From NCBI GenBank assembly GCA_030035585.1, contig CM057471.1, positions 95,295,819 to 95,359,818 of the forward strand: a stretch of DNA of 64,000 bases, written 5' to 3'. The stretch comes from Dugong dugon. Its lineage: Eukaryota > Chordata > Mammalia > Sirenia > Dugongidae. Both the position numbers and the translations under genes were made by a program. The notes below the pieces were generated by a model, which was not told the DNA's origin, did no database searches, and saw only the letters and a list, made by a program, of their open reading frames with translations. Below are positions 11,183 through 22,965 of the stretch, one piece after another (position 1 is the first letter of the stretch; each line of letters begins with the position of its first letter).

Positions 11183-11369
11183 TAAACCACCAGCTGCCAT
11201 GGAGTTGATTCTGACTTACGGCAACCCCATGTGTGTCAGAATAGAACTGTGCTCCACAGGGTTTTCAGTGGCTGATTTTTCGGAAGCAGATTGCCAGGTC
11301 TTTCTTCTGAAGTACCTCTAGGTGGACTTGCACCTCCAACCTTTTGGTTAGTGGCTCACTTCTTAAGGG
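11183..11369 (-). mobile_element. AfroSINE, long form, truncated end
   Basis: Reversed from AAACCACCAGCTGCCATGG to AACCTTTTGGTTAGTGGC. The last 20-25 bp of the tRNA-like head are diverged or missing. Confidence 0.88.
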
Positions 11370-11523
11370 CCCATGCCTTAGTCCAGCTGGAGAATAAAGA
11401 AGCATGAGGTGTAATTCTCAGTGCTTTGATTTTGGACAGTCAAATTCAGTTTATAAGGCGTCTTTTTGGCTAAGCATTTCCAGGTTTTAGCTGCCAGCAT
11501 GAGTGAGAACTATGATAGGATTA

Positions 11524-11738
11524 TTGTTGTTGTTGCGTGCTGTTGAGTTGATTCAGACTAACAGCAGCCCCATAGGACAGAGTAGAACGGCCCCATCGGG
11601 TTCCCTAGGCTGTAAATCTTTATGGGAGCAGATCACCAGGTCTTTTCTTCCACTGAGTGGCTTGTGGGTTGATTGATCATTGATCTGTCTTTCAGTTAGT
11701 AGTCCAGTGCTTAACAATTGCGCCACCCAGGCTCCTTG
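11524..11738 (-). mobile_element. AfroSINE with perfect target duplication
   Basis: The reversed copy ends GCGCCACCCAGGCTCC and is bounded by perfect 11-bp repeats TGATAGGATTA at 11513-11523 and 11739-11749. It has the intermediate-form middle (TGTAAATCTTTATGGGAGCA). Confidence 0.93.
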
Positions 11739-11862
11739 TGATAGGATTACAGGCCAACAAACAAAATCAACTGTTGTGATACTGACAAAGTGTTCATTCT
11801 ATACTAATATATATGAAAGTTGGTACAATGTTATTTGCCTGAGCAAAATGCAGCAATTTTAC

Positions 11863-12433
11863 TGTCTTGCGATGAGTTCTCCAGAGAAGCAAAACCAGTG
11901 AAGCGTATATCTATATCTGTATCTGTCTGTCTATCCATCTATCTACATTTACCTCAAGGAAATGGCTCACATGGTTGTAGAGGCTGGCAAGTCCCAAGTC
12001 CATGTGTCAGGCAGCAGGCTGGAGGCTTCTCTTGACTCACATAGCCGGAGGGGCTGACGAAGCCAGGATTGGCAGGTCAGATGGCAGGCTGCTGGCTCAT
12101 GGGCTGTGGAGGCTGATGAATCCAAGATTGACAGGCAATACGTCAGGCCACTGGCTCAAGTTCCAAGAACCAGAGGTCAGATAATGATGAGCCAGATGCA
12201 AGATCCAGAGGGAGCAAAAGCCAGCGAGCTTTGCTAGAATATCCATATATATCAGATGCAGGCCATACCCCTAAGGAAATTCCCCTTACAACTAATTGGC
12301 CGATCATATCAGATCACATCATGGAGGTGATTACATTATATCACAAAATGGAGGATAACTACATCAGTACGTAACTGCCAAACCACTGAGAATCATGGCC
12401 CAGCCAAGTTGACAAACAACCTTAACCATCACA
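11863..12433 (-). mobile_element. Solitary LTR with 5-bp target duplication
   Basis: The 571-bp unit starts TGTCTTGCGATG, ends CCATCACA and is flanked by TTTAC at 11858-11862 and 12434-12438. That is the TG...CA and 5-bp duplication pattern of an ERV LTR. Reversed words such as GTTCTCCAGAGAAGCAAAAC and CAGCCAAGTTGACAAAC fit an ERVL/MaLR-like family. Inside, about three diverged units built on GAGGCTG-A-GA-TCC are arranged in tandem (about 11980-12170). No internal retroviral region adjoins. Confidence 0.8.
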
Positions 12434-12840
12434 TTTACCTTAGAAAGATTACGTTCTTCCTGACTCATTTTCCTGCTGATGGTGGGACAAAAGAATGGTT
12501 TTGAGAAAGGCTTGGTTCCATGATGTTAGCATGATCTGAACTTTGGAGGTACACCCAGTATGTTGCTATTATGTGCTTCCTCCTTCCTCCTAGGACCTTA
12601 ACATGGTAATAATTTAATGGTGGGAATCCATAGTTTTTGACCTTGCCCGACTAAGTCACTCACAATTGTGTAAACTTGAGGAAATCCCCAGGTGCCCCAC
12701 TTGAATTTGGTAAGAATTTATCTTTTATCATCCTCCTAATGGTAAAATTGAAGTACCTTGAACGCTTCTTGGAAGAGAAACTAGCAGTTTTTGGTTTTGT
12801 TTTGGGTTGTTTTGTTTCGTGAGAGAAAAATGTGGGCACG

Positions 12841-13253
12841 TGTCTTAGTTACCTTGTGCTGCTATAACAGAAATACCACAAGTGGGTGGCTTTAATAAAC
12901 AGAACTTTATTTTCTCACAGTTTAGGAGGCTAGAAGTCCAAATTCAAGGCACCAGCTCTAGGGGAAGGCTTTCTCTCTCTGTTGCCGCTGGGGGAAGGTC
13001 TTTGTCTCTTCAGCTTCTGTTTCCTGGTTCCTTGGAGATCTCCATGTGGCTTGACATCTATCTTCCCCCACCTCTGCTTGCTTAATCTACTCCTTTTATA
13101 TTTTGTAGGAAATTGACTCAAAACACAACCTACACTAATCCTGCCTCATTAACATAACAAAGACAACCCATTCCCAAGTGGGTTTATAACCACTGGCATA
13201 GAGGTTAAGATTTACAACACACACTTTTGGCAGACACAATGCAATCCATGACA
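12841..13253 (-). mobile_element. MaLR-like solitary LTR (recurrent family, copy 1)
   Basis: Starts TGTCTTAGTTACCTTGTGC and ends CAATCCATGACA on the plus strand, so the LTR itself reads on the minus strand. Four more copies lie at 17.8, 36.7, 39.6 and 57.6 kb. No clear target duplication was seen, and the copy is about 90-110 bp shorter than its relatives. Confidence 0.8.
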
Positions 13254-13493
13254 GTGTGGTTTGGGCACTCGGAGAGGGAGATGTGCTGGGCTGTGCTGCT
13301 TTTTCAAGGTGCTGGTCAATATTGCCTTTAAGCCTGTGGGCATGTCTCTAGTAGAGAACCTGTGAACTCAACATACCACCTTCAGTTGTTAATCTAAATT
13401 GCCTTTCTGATAACAGTTTGTTCTTTAGTGGGTCTGGGTGGCATAAGCCAGTTTTTTAACTGACTACTGAATGTCCCAGTTTAAGCTGACTTT

Positions 13494-13890
13494 GTTGTTG
13501 TTGTTAGTTGTCATCAAGTTGGCTCTGACTCGTGGCAACCCCATGTACAACAAAAGAAAGCATTGCCCAGTTCTGTGCCATCTTCACAATTTTTAGTATG
13601 CTTGAGTCCATTGTTGCAGACATTGTATATTTTGAGTGCCTTCCAACCTAGGGGGCTTATCTTCCAACACTATGTCAGACAATATTCTGTTGTGATCCTT
13701 GGGTTTCCATTGGCTAATTTTTGGAAGTAGATCACCAGGCATTTCTTGCTAGTCTGTCTTAGTCTGGAAGTTTTGCTGAAACCTGTCCACCACCAGTGAC
13801 TCTGCCGGTATTTGAAATACAGGTGGTGCAGCTTCCAGCATCACAGTAACACCCAAGCCACCACTGACAGATGGGTGGTGGAACTGACAG
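13494..13890 (-). mobile_element. RTE-derived element
   Basis: It opens with TTGTTGTTGTTAGTTGTCATC and AACCCCATGTACAACA, the reversed 3' end of the afrotherian RTE LINE, then departs from the LINE into TCCAACCTAGGGGGCTTATC and CAGTCTGTCTTAGTC-like sequence. It looks like a non-autonomous RTE relative. The word ACTGACAGATGGG is present twice near its end. Confidence 0.55.
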
Positions 13891-14224
13891 ATGGGCTTTA
13901 GAGGGCTTGAACTGGTACAGTCTGGGTGACTGAACGTAAGGTTCTGATGCCATGCACCCCATTATCCAAAGACCCCTCTCTCACCTGTTCCCTCAGTTGT
14001 ATCCCCAACTTCTGGAGATGTTAGGATATAGAAAATGCACCTAATGCTGTCCAAAAAACAAAGTTCTCTGTCCTGTAGGCTCAAAACTTGCCTATTTACT
14101 GTTACTGGAAAAACATCTGTACTGAAATATTTTTCGTAGAAAAGAATGACTGATCAATAAAGTAACTATGATTCATGCAAAGATAAAAGAAATCTGAACT
14201 ATATTTGCCATCAAAAAATAGGCA

Positions 14225-15290
14225 GTTCTTCAAATATTGTATAAGACCACTATTATAAGAACTCATGAAAAGGTTTCAACACAGAAGAAAACATTCTTTG
14301 ATGGTTATGAGGGTGGGGAGGGAGAGAGAGGGGTGCTGACTAACTAGATGGTAGACAAGAATTACCTTAGGTGAAGGGAAGGACAACACACACTACGGGG
14401 GAAGTCAGCACAACTGGACTAAACCAAAAGCTAAGAAGTTTCCCGAATACAATCAAACACTTCAAGGGACAGAGTAGCAGGGGCGGGAGTCTGGGGACCA
14501 TGCTTTCAGGGGACATCTAGGTCAACTGGCATAACAAAGCTTATTAAGAAAATGTTCTGCATCCCACTTTGGTGAGGGGCATCCGGGTTCTTAAAAGCTA
14601 GCGAGTGGCCATCTAAGATGCATCAGTTGGTCCCAACCCACCTGGAGCAAAGGAGAATGAATAACACCAAAGACAAAGCAAAGTATTAGCCCAAGAGACA
14701 AAAGGGGCCACACAAACCAGAGACTCCATCAGCCTGAGACCAGAAGAACTAGATGGTGCTTGGCTGCCACCAATGACCGCCCTGACAGGGAACACAACAG
14801 AGAGCCCCTGATGGAGCAGGAGAAAAGTGGGGGTGCAGAACTCAAATTCTAGTAAAAAGACCAGACTTAATGGTTTGACTGAGACTGGAGGGACCCCAGA
14901 GGACATGATCCCCAGACACTCTGTTTGCCCAAAACTAAAACCATTCCCAAGGCCAACTCTTTAGACAAAGATTAGCCATAAAATGGGAATGTGAGACATA
15001 AAATGATACTGGTGAAGAGTGTGCTTCTTAGCTCAAGTAGATACATGAGACTAAATGGGCAGCTCCTGTCTGGAGGTGAGATGAGAAGGCATAGAGGATC
15101 AGGAGCTGGTTGAATGGACACGGGAAATCAGAGGTGGAAAGGAGGAGTATGCTGTCATAGTACAGGGAGAGCAGCTAGGGTCACATAACAAAGTATATAT
15201 AAATTTTTGTATGAGAGACTAACTTGAATTGAAAACTTTCGCTTAAAGCACAAAACAATTAAAAAAAAGAAAAAAGAAAAAAAGCAGGCC
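14225..15290 (+). mobile_element. L1 3' UTR, 'type C' tail
   Basis: The copy ends in an A-rich tail (ACAATTAAAAAAAAGAAAA) and shares its last 500 bp with the copy at 52415-52900. Landmarks are ACAGGGAACACAACAGAGAG, GATACATGAGACTAAATGGG and GAGAGACTAACTTGAATTG. It is a 5'-truncated L1 without ORF2. Confidence 0.75.
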
Positions 15291-15347
15291 AGTCCTTTTC
15301 CCTAAAATGAATTGAGTGCTGGAAATAAAGATTTGTCAGGTCAGAAG

Positions 15348-15538
15348 GGAGTCCTTGGGTGGTGGAAACGGTTAACACTCTTGGATGCTAACCAAAATGT
15401 TGTAGGTTTGAGTGCACACAAAGAAACCTCAGAAGAAAGGCCTGTTGAGCTACTTCCAAAAGACTGCCACTGAAAACTCTATGGAGCACACATGGGGTCA
15501 CCATGAGTCAGAATTGACTCCATGACAATTGGTTAACT
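15348..15538 (+). mobile_element. AfroSINE, long form
   Basis: Runs from GGAGTCCTTGGGTGGTGGAA to GACTCCATGACAATTGG. It lacks part of the GTTCTACTCTGACACA segment. Confidence 0.9.
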
Positions 15539-15544
15539 GGCTAA

Positions 15545-16675
15545 AGTAAAAAAAGAACCAAATGAACTGAGAATCTGAGAAGCTGGTACTAAGGAAAATG
15601 CAATGGGTTTTTCCTTTTCTACAGGGTCAAAGATGGCAATGGCACACTTCTTTGTAGCTCCTTATTGTCTTGTTAATCTGGAAGCATAGCAGGCTTCAGG
15701 AGCTGGTGGGGAGCTCCCTGGTCTGTAAGTCCTTCTTAGTATAAAAGGGCAATATTTAAAAAGCCACCTCTCCCAAAGCCATCTCTAACATTTGCAAGAC
15801 TGCTGCCAATATTCATTCCTTGCAAATAGCAAGGAGACTTAAAAACAGCAACAGCACCTCTCTAAGCCTCCCTCAGACCTCTTTATAATTTTTCCCCGTT
15901 AGTGAAGAGAAATTGGAGCGCTGCATTGTGTCAGAGATCCAAATGGGAAGCAAGGAGCCCACTGACTGCCCTGTGCCAGGTGTTGCATGATTATAAAGTG
16001 GAAAAATGGATAATAACCCATCTCAACACGTTTATCCATGCCGTTGGCTCTCTATGATGCAGAAGAGGTCACTGGAGACAATGAGTGGCCTCTGGCCTCT
16101 TATGTTCATTAACAAGGCACTGCGGGCTGAAACACAGGCTCTATTACCGAGATGCAACAATGACTGGGACCCTGCATCAAATTGTAATTAGGTTTGATCA
16201 GGGCCGGAGTACAGTTGCTATAATCAGCATCACTCAGAATTAATTTTATACTTGTGAAAGGATATGAGATGAGATTGATTTAATGGTAACCAAAGCAACC
16301 CCCTTTTCTAAAACTCTCTAAGCTTAAAGAATGAAAACGGAGAAACAGGAAAATGGAGGGCAAAGGTAAACAGGGAGACGGCCGTTTTAATTCTATCAAT
16401 TTTATTGCAACTAGTTAGGGGGAAATGTGTTATAGGAAGAGCAAATACAGTATAGCTGAGCCGTAGAAGCTTTTGTAGGTCTCATTATGTGCCTGAAGCA
16501 GATTCTGTAATGCTTTATTTCCTCCCCCTTTTTATCTCTTTCACATGTGTTTGGAAATAGCTTGATTAGGGCAAGAATTTCAATTTGCAGGAAAAGGAGG
16601 AGGAAATTCAAGCTGGGCAATATTTCTTTGCTCTAGTGAGAATAACTTGTTCAGCCATTTACTTTTGGATATTTG
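15545..16675. other. Unmasked island, candidate conserved non-coding
   Basis: No interspersed repeat is recognised for 1.1 kb, although flanking DNA is dense in SINEs. The segment 16150-16300 contains homeodomain-type cores (TTGTAATTAGG, GAATTAATTTT) and the X-box-like site at 16286-16299. Regulatory function is an inference. Confidence 0.35.
16286..16299. promoter_or_regulatory. Candidate RFX X-box
   Basis: GTAACCAAAGCAAC fits GTNRCC, 2-base spacer, RGYAAC without mismatch, the same spacing as the site at 497-510. It is outside repeats. Confidence 0.3.
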
Positions 16676-16677
16676 GA

Positions 16678-16702
16678 GATATATATATATATATATATAT
16701 AC
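16678..16702. repeat. (AT)n microsatellite
   Basis: A run of alternating A and T. Confidence 0.85.
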
Positions 16703-16754
16703 ATATAGAATACATAAATTATATCTTCATCCTATCCTATCCTGACCATTATCC

Positions 16755-16920
16755 TAAAGGTTGGCAGTTTGAACCCTCCTAGCAGTACCTTGGAAGATAG
16801 GCCTAGTGATCTGCTTCTATTAAGATTACAGCCAATGAAACCCCATGGAGCACAGTTCTACTCTGTAACACATGGGGTCGACATGAGTTGGATTTGATGC
16901 CATGACAACTAACAACAATA
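16755..16920 (+). mobile_element. AfroSINE, 5'-truncated
   Basis: Begins at the B box (AAAGGTTGGCAGTTTGAACC), then has the intermediate-form middle and ends TGATGCCATGACAACTAAC. The A-box half is missing. A (TATC)n-rich stretch follows at 16935-16975. Confidence 0.85.
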
Positions 16921-16979
16921 ACAATATTCTATCACATATTTATCTGTATCTATCTATCTATATCTGTGTATCTCAGATC

Positions 16980-17830
16980 CAGGGACTACTGGCATAAATG
17001 AGAGCAAAGAGAAGATTTTGGAGACTTGTTTGTGAAAGATTCATTAAGTTACAGAGATGTGGGAGGTGTGGTAAGAGGACTATCACTAATTACTCACTAT
17101 CTGAATGTTTGTTACATTGTTTTCAAGTCAGCAAGACTCTGCTCTGGGAATGGACTCTTACCCTCAGGTTTGAGATACAGAGTAGAATGTGTGTGCACAT
17201 GTACAGTTTTCATGTATGGACACACCCATGTATATTGGTACACCTGATTGGCTCCATTCATGGGTGTTTGGTCTCTAATATTTAGATGTCATAAATGAAA
17301 TATTTGCTCTTTCTCTTATTTTTCTCCCCGCCCGTTTTATGAATCTTCCCACCACATCAGCTTCAAGTGTAGAAATATCACAGTCATTCTGAGGATAGAA
17401 TACTCTTAAAATAGGTAGAGAATGGCAGGGACATTTTTCTTAAATTCATCTGAGATTATTTTGTGGATTAAAAAAATGGCATGAAAATATTTGCAGTCAT
17501 TTAAGAGTGTAGGAAGTGTTAAAACAAAGTATAATCACTTTTCTGTTTTTAAAAAAGAACTCACTGGTTCTTTTTTTTCTTTCTCTCTTGGATTCCACAC
17601 CTTAGCTACTCAAATGATAAAACTGTAACTAAGCACTATGAGGAAATCATTGAGGTGATGTTGGTGCCTATTATTGCATATCTGACTACCTAGAATTTTC
17701 GTGTGTAGGTTTACTTTTTATGTCATATGTTAATTAGGATGTTTGAAGGTTGAATAAAGCATCAAATTTAACTAAAGTTTATTTCAACTCCTTGGGGCTG
17801 GAGGTTTTACAAAACGTTAAAACTATACCA
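16980..17830. other. Unrecognised non-coding stretch
   Basis: No repeat or exon identified. The overlapping frames at 16998-17285 have no domain. Confidence 0.5.
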
Positions 17831-17832
17831 CC

Positions 17833-18334
17833 TGTCATGGACTGAACTGTGTCCCTCAAAAATATCTATCAACTTGGCTAGGTCATGATTCCCATTATTG
17901 TATGATTCTCTACCATTTTGTCATCTGATGTGATTTCCCTATGTGTTGTAAATTCTATCACTATGATGTAATAAGATGGCAGTTACATTGATGACATCTA
18001 CAAGATTAGACAGTGTCTTAAGCCAATCTCTTTTGAGATATAAAAGAGAGAAACGAGCAAAAAGAGACAGGGGGACCTAGTATCAACAGGAGAGCAGTGC
18101 CAGGAGCAGAGCGCGTCCTTTGGACCTGAGGTTCCTGCTCGGAGAAGCTCCCAGACCAAAGGAAGACCGGTGACAAAGACCTTCCTCCAGAGCTGACAGA
18201 GAGAGGTCTTCCCCTGGAGCCGATGCCCTGAGTTCGAACTTCTAGCCTATTGGACTGTGAAAGAATAAACTTCTCTTTGTTGAAGCCATCCACTTGTGGT
18301 ATTTCTGTCATAGCAGCACTAGATGACCAAGGCA
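17833..18334 (+). mobile_element. MaLR-like solitary LTR with perfect target duplication
   Basis: A 502-bp LTR starts TGTCATGGACTGAACTGTGTC and ends GATGACCAAGGCA. It is flanked by CCACC at 17828-17832 and 18335-18339. An AATAAA signal lies in GAAAGAATAAACTTCTC near the 3' end. Same family as the copies at 12.8, 36.7, 39.6 and 57.6 kb. Confidence 0.9.
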
Positions 18335-18344
18335 CCACCAAAGG

Positions 18345-19045
18345 CAGTTACTGCTACATGTTGGTGAGTTTCCCTTCCAGATTATTTCTGTGTGAATATA
18401 AATACATATATTCCTCAATAAACCTATGATCACACAAATCTATTTCAGCCCCCTGAATTATCCCAAGAGCAACACATAGAACAATAGATGAATACCCTCT
18501 TCCCAAAAAAAATCACAGAATTGAAAGTTGCAAACTTTCCAACTAGTAAAATACATATTTTAAAAAGAAAGAAAACCCACTTGGACGCAATCCTATAATG
18601 CAATATTTTTGCAAAAATATGGATAAGTAATGAATATTTCTGAATCTATTATTTTCTGTCTGAATAATTTTATTCTTCAGATGCAAACTGTATGACAACC
18701 TGTTGATTGATGAATTAGGGCAAGAGGGCCTTGTTGGCATGACCTCCTGTAGGTATATTGTCATGGTAATTTCTACTAAAGTGCTTAGATTCCATGCGTT
18801 GTTTAGGTAAGAGTAGGGTTTGAAATAAAAATACGAAAACACATAGACTCGAATGAAACTTATTTAAGTCCAATTGTAAAATTGTATTTTTTGACTATTA
18901 TGAAAATTTGAAGGTGGACTAAGTACTGCATGATATTATGGGACTATTAATTTTGTTGGGTGTGGTAACACTGTTTGGCATTTTTGAAATATAAGAAATT
19001 TGTGGCACATGAAAAATATTTTTCTTTTTAAAGGTGTATGCTGGA
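18345..19045. other. Unrecognised non-coding stretch
   Basis: AT-rich DNA. The minus-strand frame at 18543-18842 has no recognisable domain. Confidence 0.5.
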
Positions 19046-19053
19046 CAAGAAAA

Positions 19054-19259
19054 GGAGCCCTTGGTGGCATAATGGTTAAGTGCTCAGTTACTAACTGAAA
19101 AGGTCAGCCATTTGAACCCACCAGCAGCTCTGCAGAAGAAAAGACCCAGCCATCTGCTCCCTTAAAGATTACAGTCCTAGGAAACCCTATGGGACAGTTC
19201 TACACTGTCTTGTAAGGCCGCTATTCAGTTGGAATCAGCTGGACAGCACACAACAACAC
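19054..19259 (+). mobile_element. AfroSINE, intermediate form
   Basis: GGAGCCCTTGGTGGCATAATGG through CAGCCATTTGAACCC to AGCTGGACAGCACACAACA, a complete copy. Confidence 0.9.
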
Positions 19260-19264
19260 TGGAG

Positions 19265-19460
19265 TATTTAGCAGTGAGATGACATGATGTCTGGAATTCG
19301 CTTTAAATGCTCCAGGAAAAAAAGTGAAATGAGACAAAATATTGATGTTTTTGAAGCTGAATGAGTGTTCATACAGGTTGATTGTCCTCTCAACTTTTGC
19401 ATATGTTCAGAAATTTTCATAATTAAAATTTAATAAAATAAAAAGATAAAATAAAATAAT
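19265..19460 (+). mobile_element. L1M 3' terminal fragment
   Basis: The run ATGTCTGGAATTCGCTTTAAA, TGATGTTTTTGAAGCTGAATG and TTTTGCATATGTTCAGAAATT with a following A-rich (TAAAA)n tail matches an old L1 3' terminus. Confidence 0.5.
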
Positions 19461-20070
19461 AAAATAAAAAGAATAGTGGTGAAATAAAGACATGTTCAGA
19501 TAAACAACCCACAACAACAACAAAACCCCACAGACATAGCTTCAAGGACTTCCTTTTTGCAATTTTTGATTATAAGGCTTTGTATTGGTGATCATTGGTA
19601 TAAATATTACTCAGAAAATCTTACCTTCAATGCAGTTGGCTCGTTTTGCTAATAGTTGCATATGTGAGTGTTGGTGTGGCCTGGTGTGTGTTCCCCTTCA
19701 GTCTAAAATGTTTACAGGACAATAATAAGCTGCCCCTAAAGGATTTGGACTTTCTTCAATTATGCTTGTAGATTTACCTTTCACTGTGTATAATATTTTT
19801 GAGGGAATGCAAAACCGTATCCTCCAAAGACTCCCCCATCTCTGGGACATTCATTTATACCACTAATATTTTTTGAGTTCTTGATTTGTCCCAGGTGCTG
19901 TAACTTCACAATATTCCTATAATCCTACATCTGGAACACGGCGATGCAAACTAGACTAGACTAACATTTGGGAACTGTTGGTGTATAGATGACAATTCAA
20001 TCTATCACAAAAAAAGCCAGAGTTGGGTCAAATTCTTAGACTATTGTTGAATTCCGCAGTAAGTAACAGT

Positions 20071-20223
20071 TGAGTCCTGGTAGTGCAGTGGTTAAGAGCT
20101 CATCTGCTAACCAAAAGGTTAGCAGTTCGAATCCACCCTATGGGGCAGTTCTACTCTGTCCTATAGGGTTGCTATGAGTTGGAATTGACTCAATGGCAAC
20201 GGGTTTGGTTTTTTTTTTTTTTT
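20071..20223 (+). mobile_element. AfroSINE, short form
   Basis: TGAGTCCTGGTAGTGCAGTGG to CAATGGCAACGGGTTTGG followed by a pure T tract. About 12 bp between the tRNA-like head and the body (the CAGCCGCTCCTTGGAAAC part) are deleted. Confidence 0.92.
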
Positions 20224-20235
20224 AAAGTAGCCATT

Positions 20236-20443
20236 GGAATCCCTGGATAGTGCAAACAGTTTACTCACTTGGCTGCAAATCAAAAAGTTGGAGGGTCAAG
20301 TCTACCCAGAGACAGCTCAGAAGAAAGGCCTAGTGATCTACTTCTGAAAAATCAGTTATTGAAAACTCTATGGAGCACAGTTCTCCTCTGAAATACATGG
20401 GGTTGCTATGAGTTGGAATCAACTTGATGACAACTGGCACTGG
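20236..20443 (+). mobile_element. AfroSINE, long form, next to the preceding copy
   Basis: GGAATCCCTGGATAGTGCAA to AACTTGATGACAACTGGCA in the same orientation, 12 bp after the T tail of the previous SINE. The pair forms a short-long tandem, probably from two separate insertions. Confidence 0.9.
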
Positions 20444-20449
20444 TGGTGA

Positions 20450-22260
20450 TCTTTAACTCTTCCTATCTCTTTTTCTTGTTGCCTCCTTAGGGTTGGGTAG
20501 CTGAGGACAACCTGCTACATGTGAGCTTGTGAAGCATGTTGGAGAGAAGTGAAAGGACACTAAAACTCTCTGGTATAAATGAAGGATGAAGACCTTCCAG
20601 AAAGTTCTGCTCTTATTTTCTCAGACTTTCCATATACATGTTTGTTTCTGTAAATTGCTCTTCCTGTTAGGACTAATGATTAACTGTAATGGCCAGAGTA
20701 AAAAGCTACCAGGAATGAGTTCCGTTCAAAATTACAGAGGTTGACATTGGAGTCTCAGTGAGTTCGCTTGAGAGTTCTCAGAATAATGCTGAAATATTTT
20801 AAATGGGATAACAGGAGAGCATGCAGTGTAGCTGCTGTGTTTTTGATGCTGAAATTGGTTTAGATATAATGAAACTGTCCTTCTTAAGGTTAAAAACAAC
20901 AACAACACACAAACCACTCATGTATCTCGAATCCCAACTGAGCTAGAACTACAAATCAAATCCATTTACAGGATATGGTTGAGAGATGACTCTTGGATAA
21001 TGAAGGTTCATAAGCCTGGGCTGTAGTTAGCATAAAATGTAAACAGGGGCCTTCTTTTTTTCACTCTGTCGGAAGCCCTAATTCATTTCTAATTACTATC
21101 TCCTGGAAAAACACTGTGTTGTCATTGCCTTTTAAATTTCTTTGTCTTCTAGAGAAAACACATATTTTAGGTCATTAAGAAAAACCTTGTCTCGCACTTA
21201 GATGATGTTTTTGTTCAACACAGTGGAATTATAATTTTGTTTCAGGAGCAATTTGTGTGGTAAGAAGAGACTGCATACATTTTAATTTGGCAATGAATTA
21301 ACAATAATCGAGAGAATGTGGTTTTTCCACTGTCACATGCCTCACATGTTGACTCAAGTCAGAGGCAAAGCATGCTTGCTATTTGGATGTTTACGGTGAA
21401 TCAGTCAGGAAGAAAAAATGTTGGCATGTGAAATATCAAATATTAACTTCCGACTAAATATTGCATTGTGCAATTTAAAAAATCCACAAGGAAAAATAAA
21501 AAGAAGCCTTTTAAAATGAGCTGGTGTAGTAAAGAAAAACCAATATTATTTTGTATAAAACAAACACAAAGTACAATGTGGGAAAAATCAACTTTCATCA
21601 TTTTTTCACCTTATGAAATATTACCCAAATACATACGGAAATTTAAGTGGATAAAATTCCCCTATTTTCTCACTCATTAGCAGAAGTTATTTTAGTTATT
21701 GTTTCAGTGACTTAGGTTTGCTCTTAGAGTAAATTGGAGGGAGATATGAATTTGGGGATAAACTGCTCTTTGAGATTGTGAATGAGAATGTGGTCAAATG
21801 GAGGGTCACTGCTCTTTCTCAGTCTGTCAGGAGACTTGGAGGATATTGCACACTCAACTGTCCTCCACCGTTTCTAGCTCAAGGACTTCTGGGAGAAAGG
21901 GATGAAGGGACCAGCATTGCTGGACAAGAAGGCTGGGGACAGCTGGGAAGAGCAAGCCTGCATTAGCCAGGGTAAGGATGAGAGAGGGGACTGCAGATCT
22001 CAGAATTTCCATTTTACTCCTTGATTCACCACTGGACTCACAGCGTGAACTGTAACATGGAGGGTTGGAACAGAAGTTGGCAGGGCTTAGGTCTTGTTGA
22101 AAAATATATCCATTCTTAAATGTTTTGGCTTGTGGAGTAGCAAGAAGAAATTTTGGTTATTCCTTATGCCTTTGTTAAGATGCCTGGCAAAACTATTTAC
22201 CTACCTGATTTTTATCAGCTGCATTTTGTATTATGTAGGTCAGCCATATTTGTTGTAACA
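20450..22260. other. 1.8-kb unmasked stretch
   Basis: No interspersed repeat was recognised. Single matches to AP-1 (TGACTCA, 21350-21356) and C/EBP (ATTGTGCAAT, 21465-21474) consensus sites occur in the AT-rich part. The small frames on either strand lack domains. Confidence 0.4.
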
Positions 22261-22264
22261 AATA

Positions 22265-22375
22265 GAGCCTGAAAGTACACGTAAGCAAAAAGAAAAAGAA
22301 ATTCATAATTCTACCTCCAAGAGATAACTACTGTTGACATTTTGGTATATATTCTTTTAGCAGGCAAATTAAAAA
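22265..22375 (-). mobile_element. Old L1M fragment
   Basis: AATTCATAATTCTACCTCC and GATAACTACTGTTGACATTTT match the same old L1 3' region as 10.5-11.0 kb. Confidence 0.4.
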
Positions 22376-22615
22376 AAATGATGTTGGAAAGGTAAGCTTT
22401 CACATTAAAAATAATCAAATAAAAACATAGACGTCAGGCCCTAGCTCTGCTGCAAGCCTGCAGTTCTCAAGGTATTTGGTGAACAGAGGAAAGAACCAGG
22501 CTCCTGTAGGTCCAGTTTTTATCTAACATCTTTTCTAAAAACTTACATGTCTTTTCTATTTTCTAGGGAAAAATAAGGAAGCTGGAAAATCAAACGTCCA
22601 AACATTATCTACTCC

Positions 22616-22758
22616 AAAAACCAAACCCAACCCAGTGCTGTCGAGCTGATTCTGACTCATAGCTGCCCCACTGGCTTTCCAAAGAGCGGCTGGTGGGTTT
22701 GAACTTCAGACAGTCTGGTTAGCAGCCGAGCTCTTAACCAATGAGCCACCAGGGCTCC
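22616..22758 (-). mobile_element. AfroSINE, short form, with target duplication
   Basis: Reversed copy ending GAGCCACCAGGGCTCC. Flanks ATTATCTACTCC (22604-22615) and ATTATCTAGTCC (22759-22770) are a 12-bp target duplication with one difference. About 25 bp of the body (the AGGACAGAGTAGAACTG part) are deleted. Confidence 0.93.
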
Positions 22759-22772
22759 ATTATCTAGTCCAG

Positions 22773-22965
22773 AGGTTCTCAAAGTGTGGTCTCTGGACCA
22801 GTAGCATCAGAGTCACCCGGGGACTTGTAAGAAGGGCAGATTCTTGGGCCTCACCTTAGGCCTCCTGAATCATAAACTCTGGGGGTGGCACCTAACAAGC
22901 TGTGATTTATCAGGTCCTCCAGGTGATTCTGATGCATGCTCAAGTCAGAACACCCCTGGCCCTGG
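22773..22965 (+). mobile_element. MER5A
   Basis: A well preserved copy from GAGGTTCTCAAAGTGTGGTC through AAACTCTGGGGGTGGCACC to CAGGTGATTCTGATGCATGC. The AfroSINE at 22.6 kb inserted immediately beside it. Confidence 0.85.
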
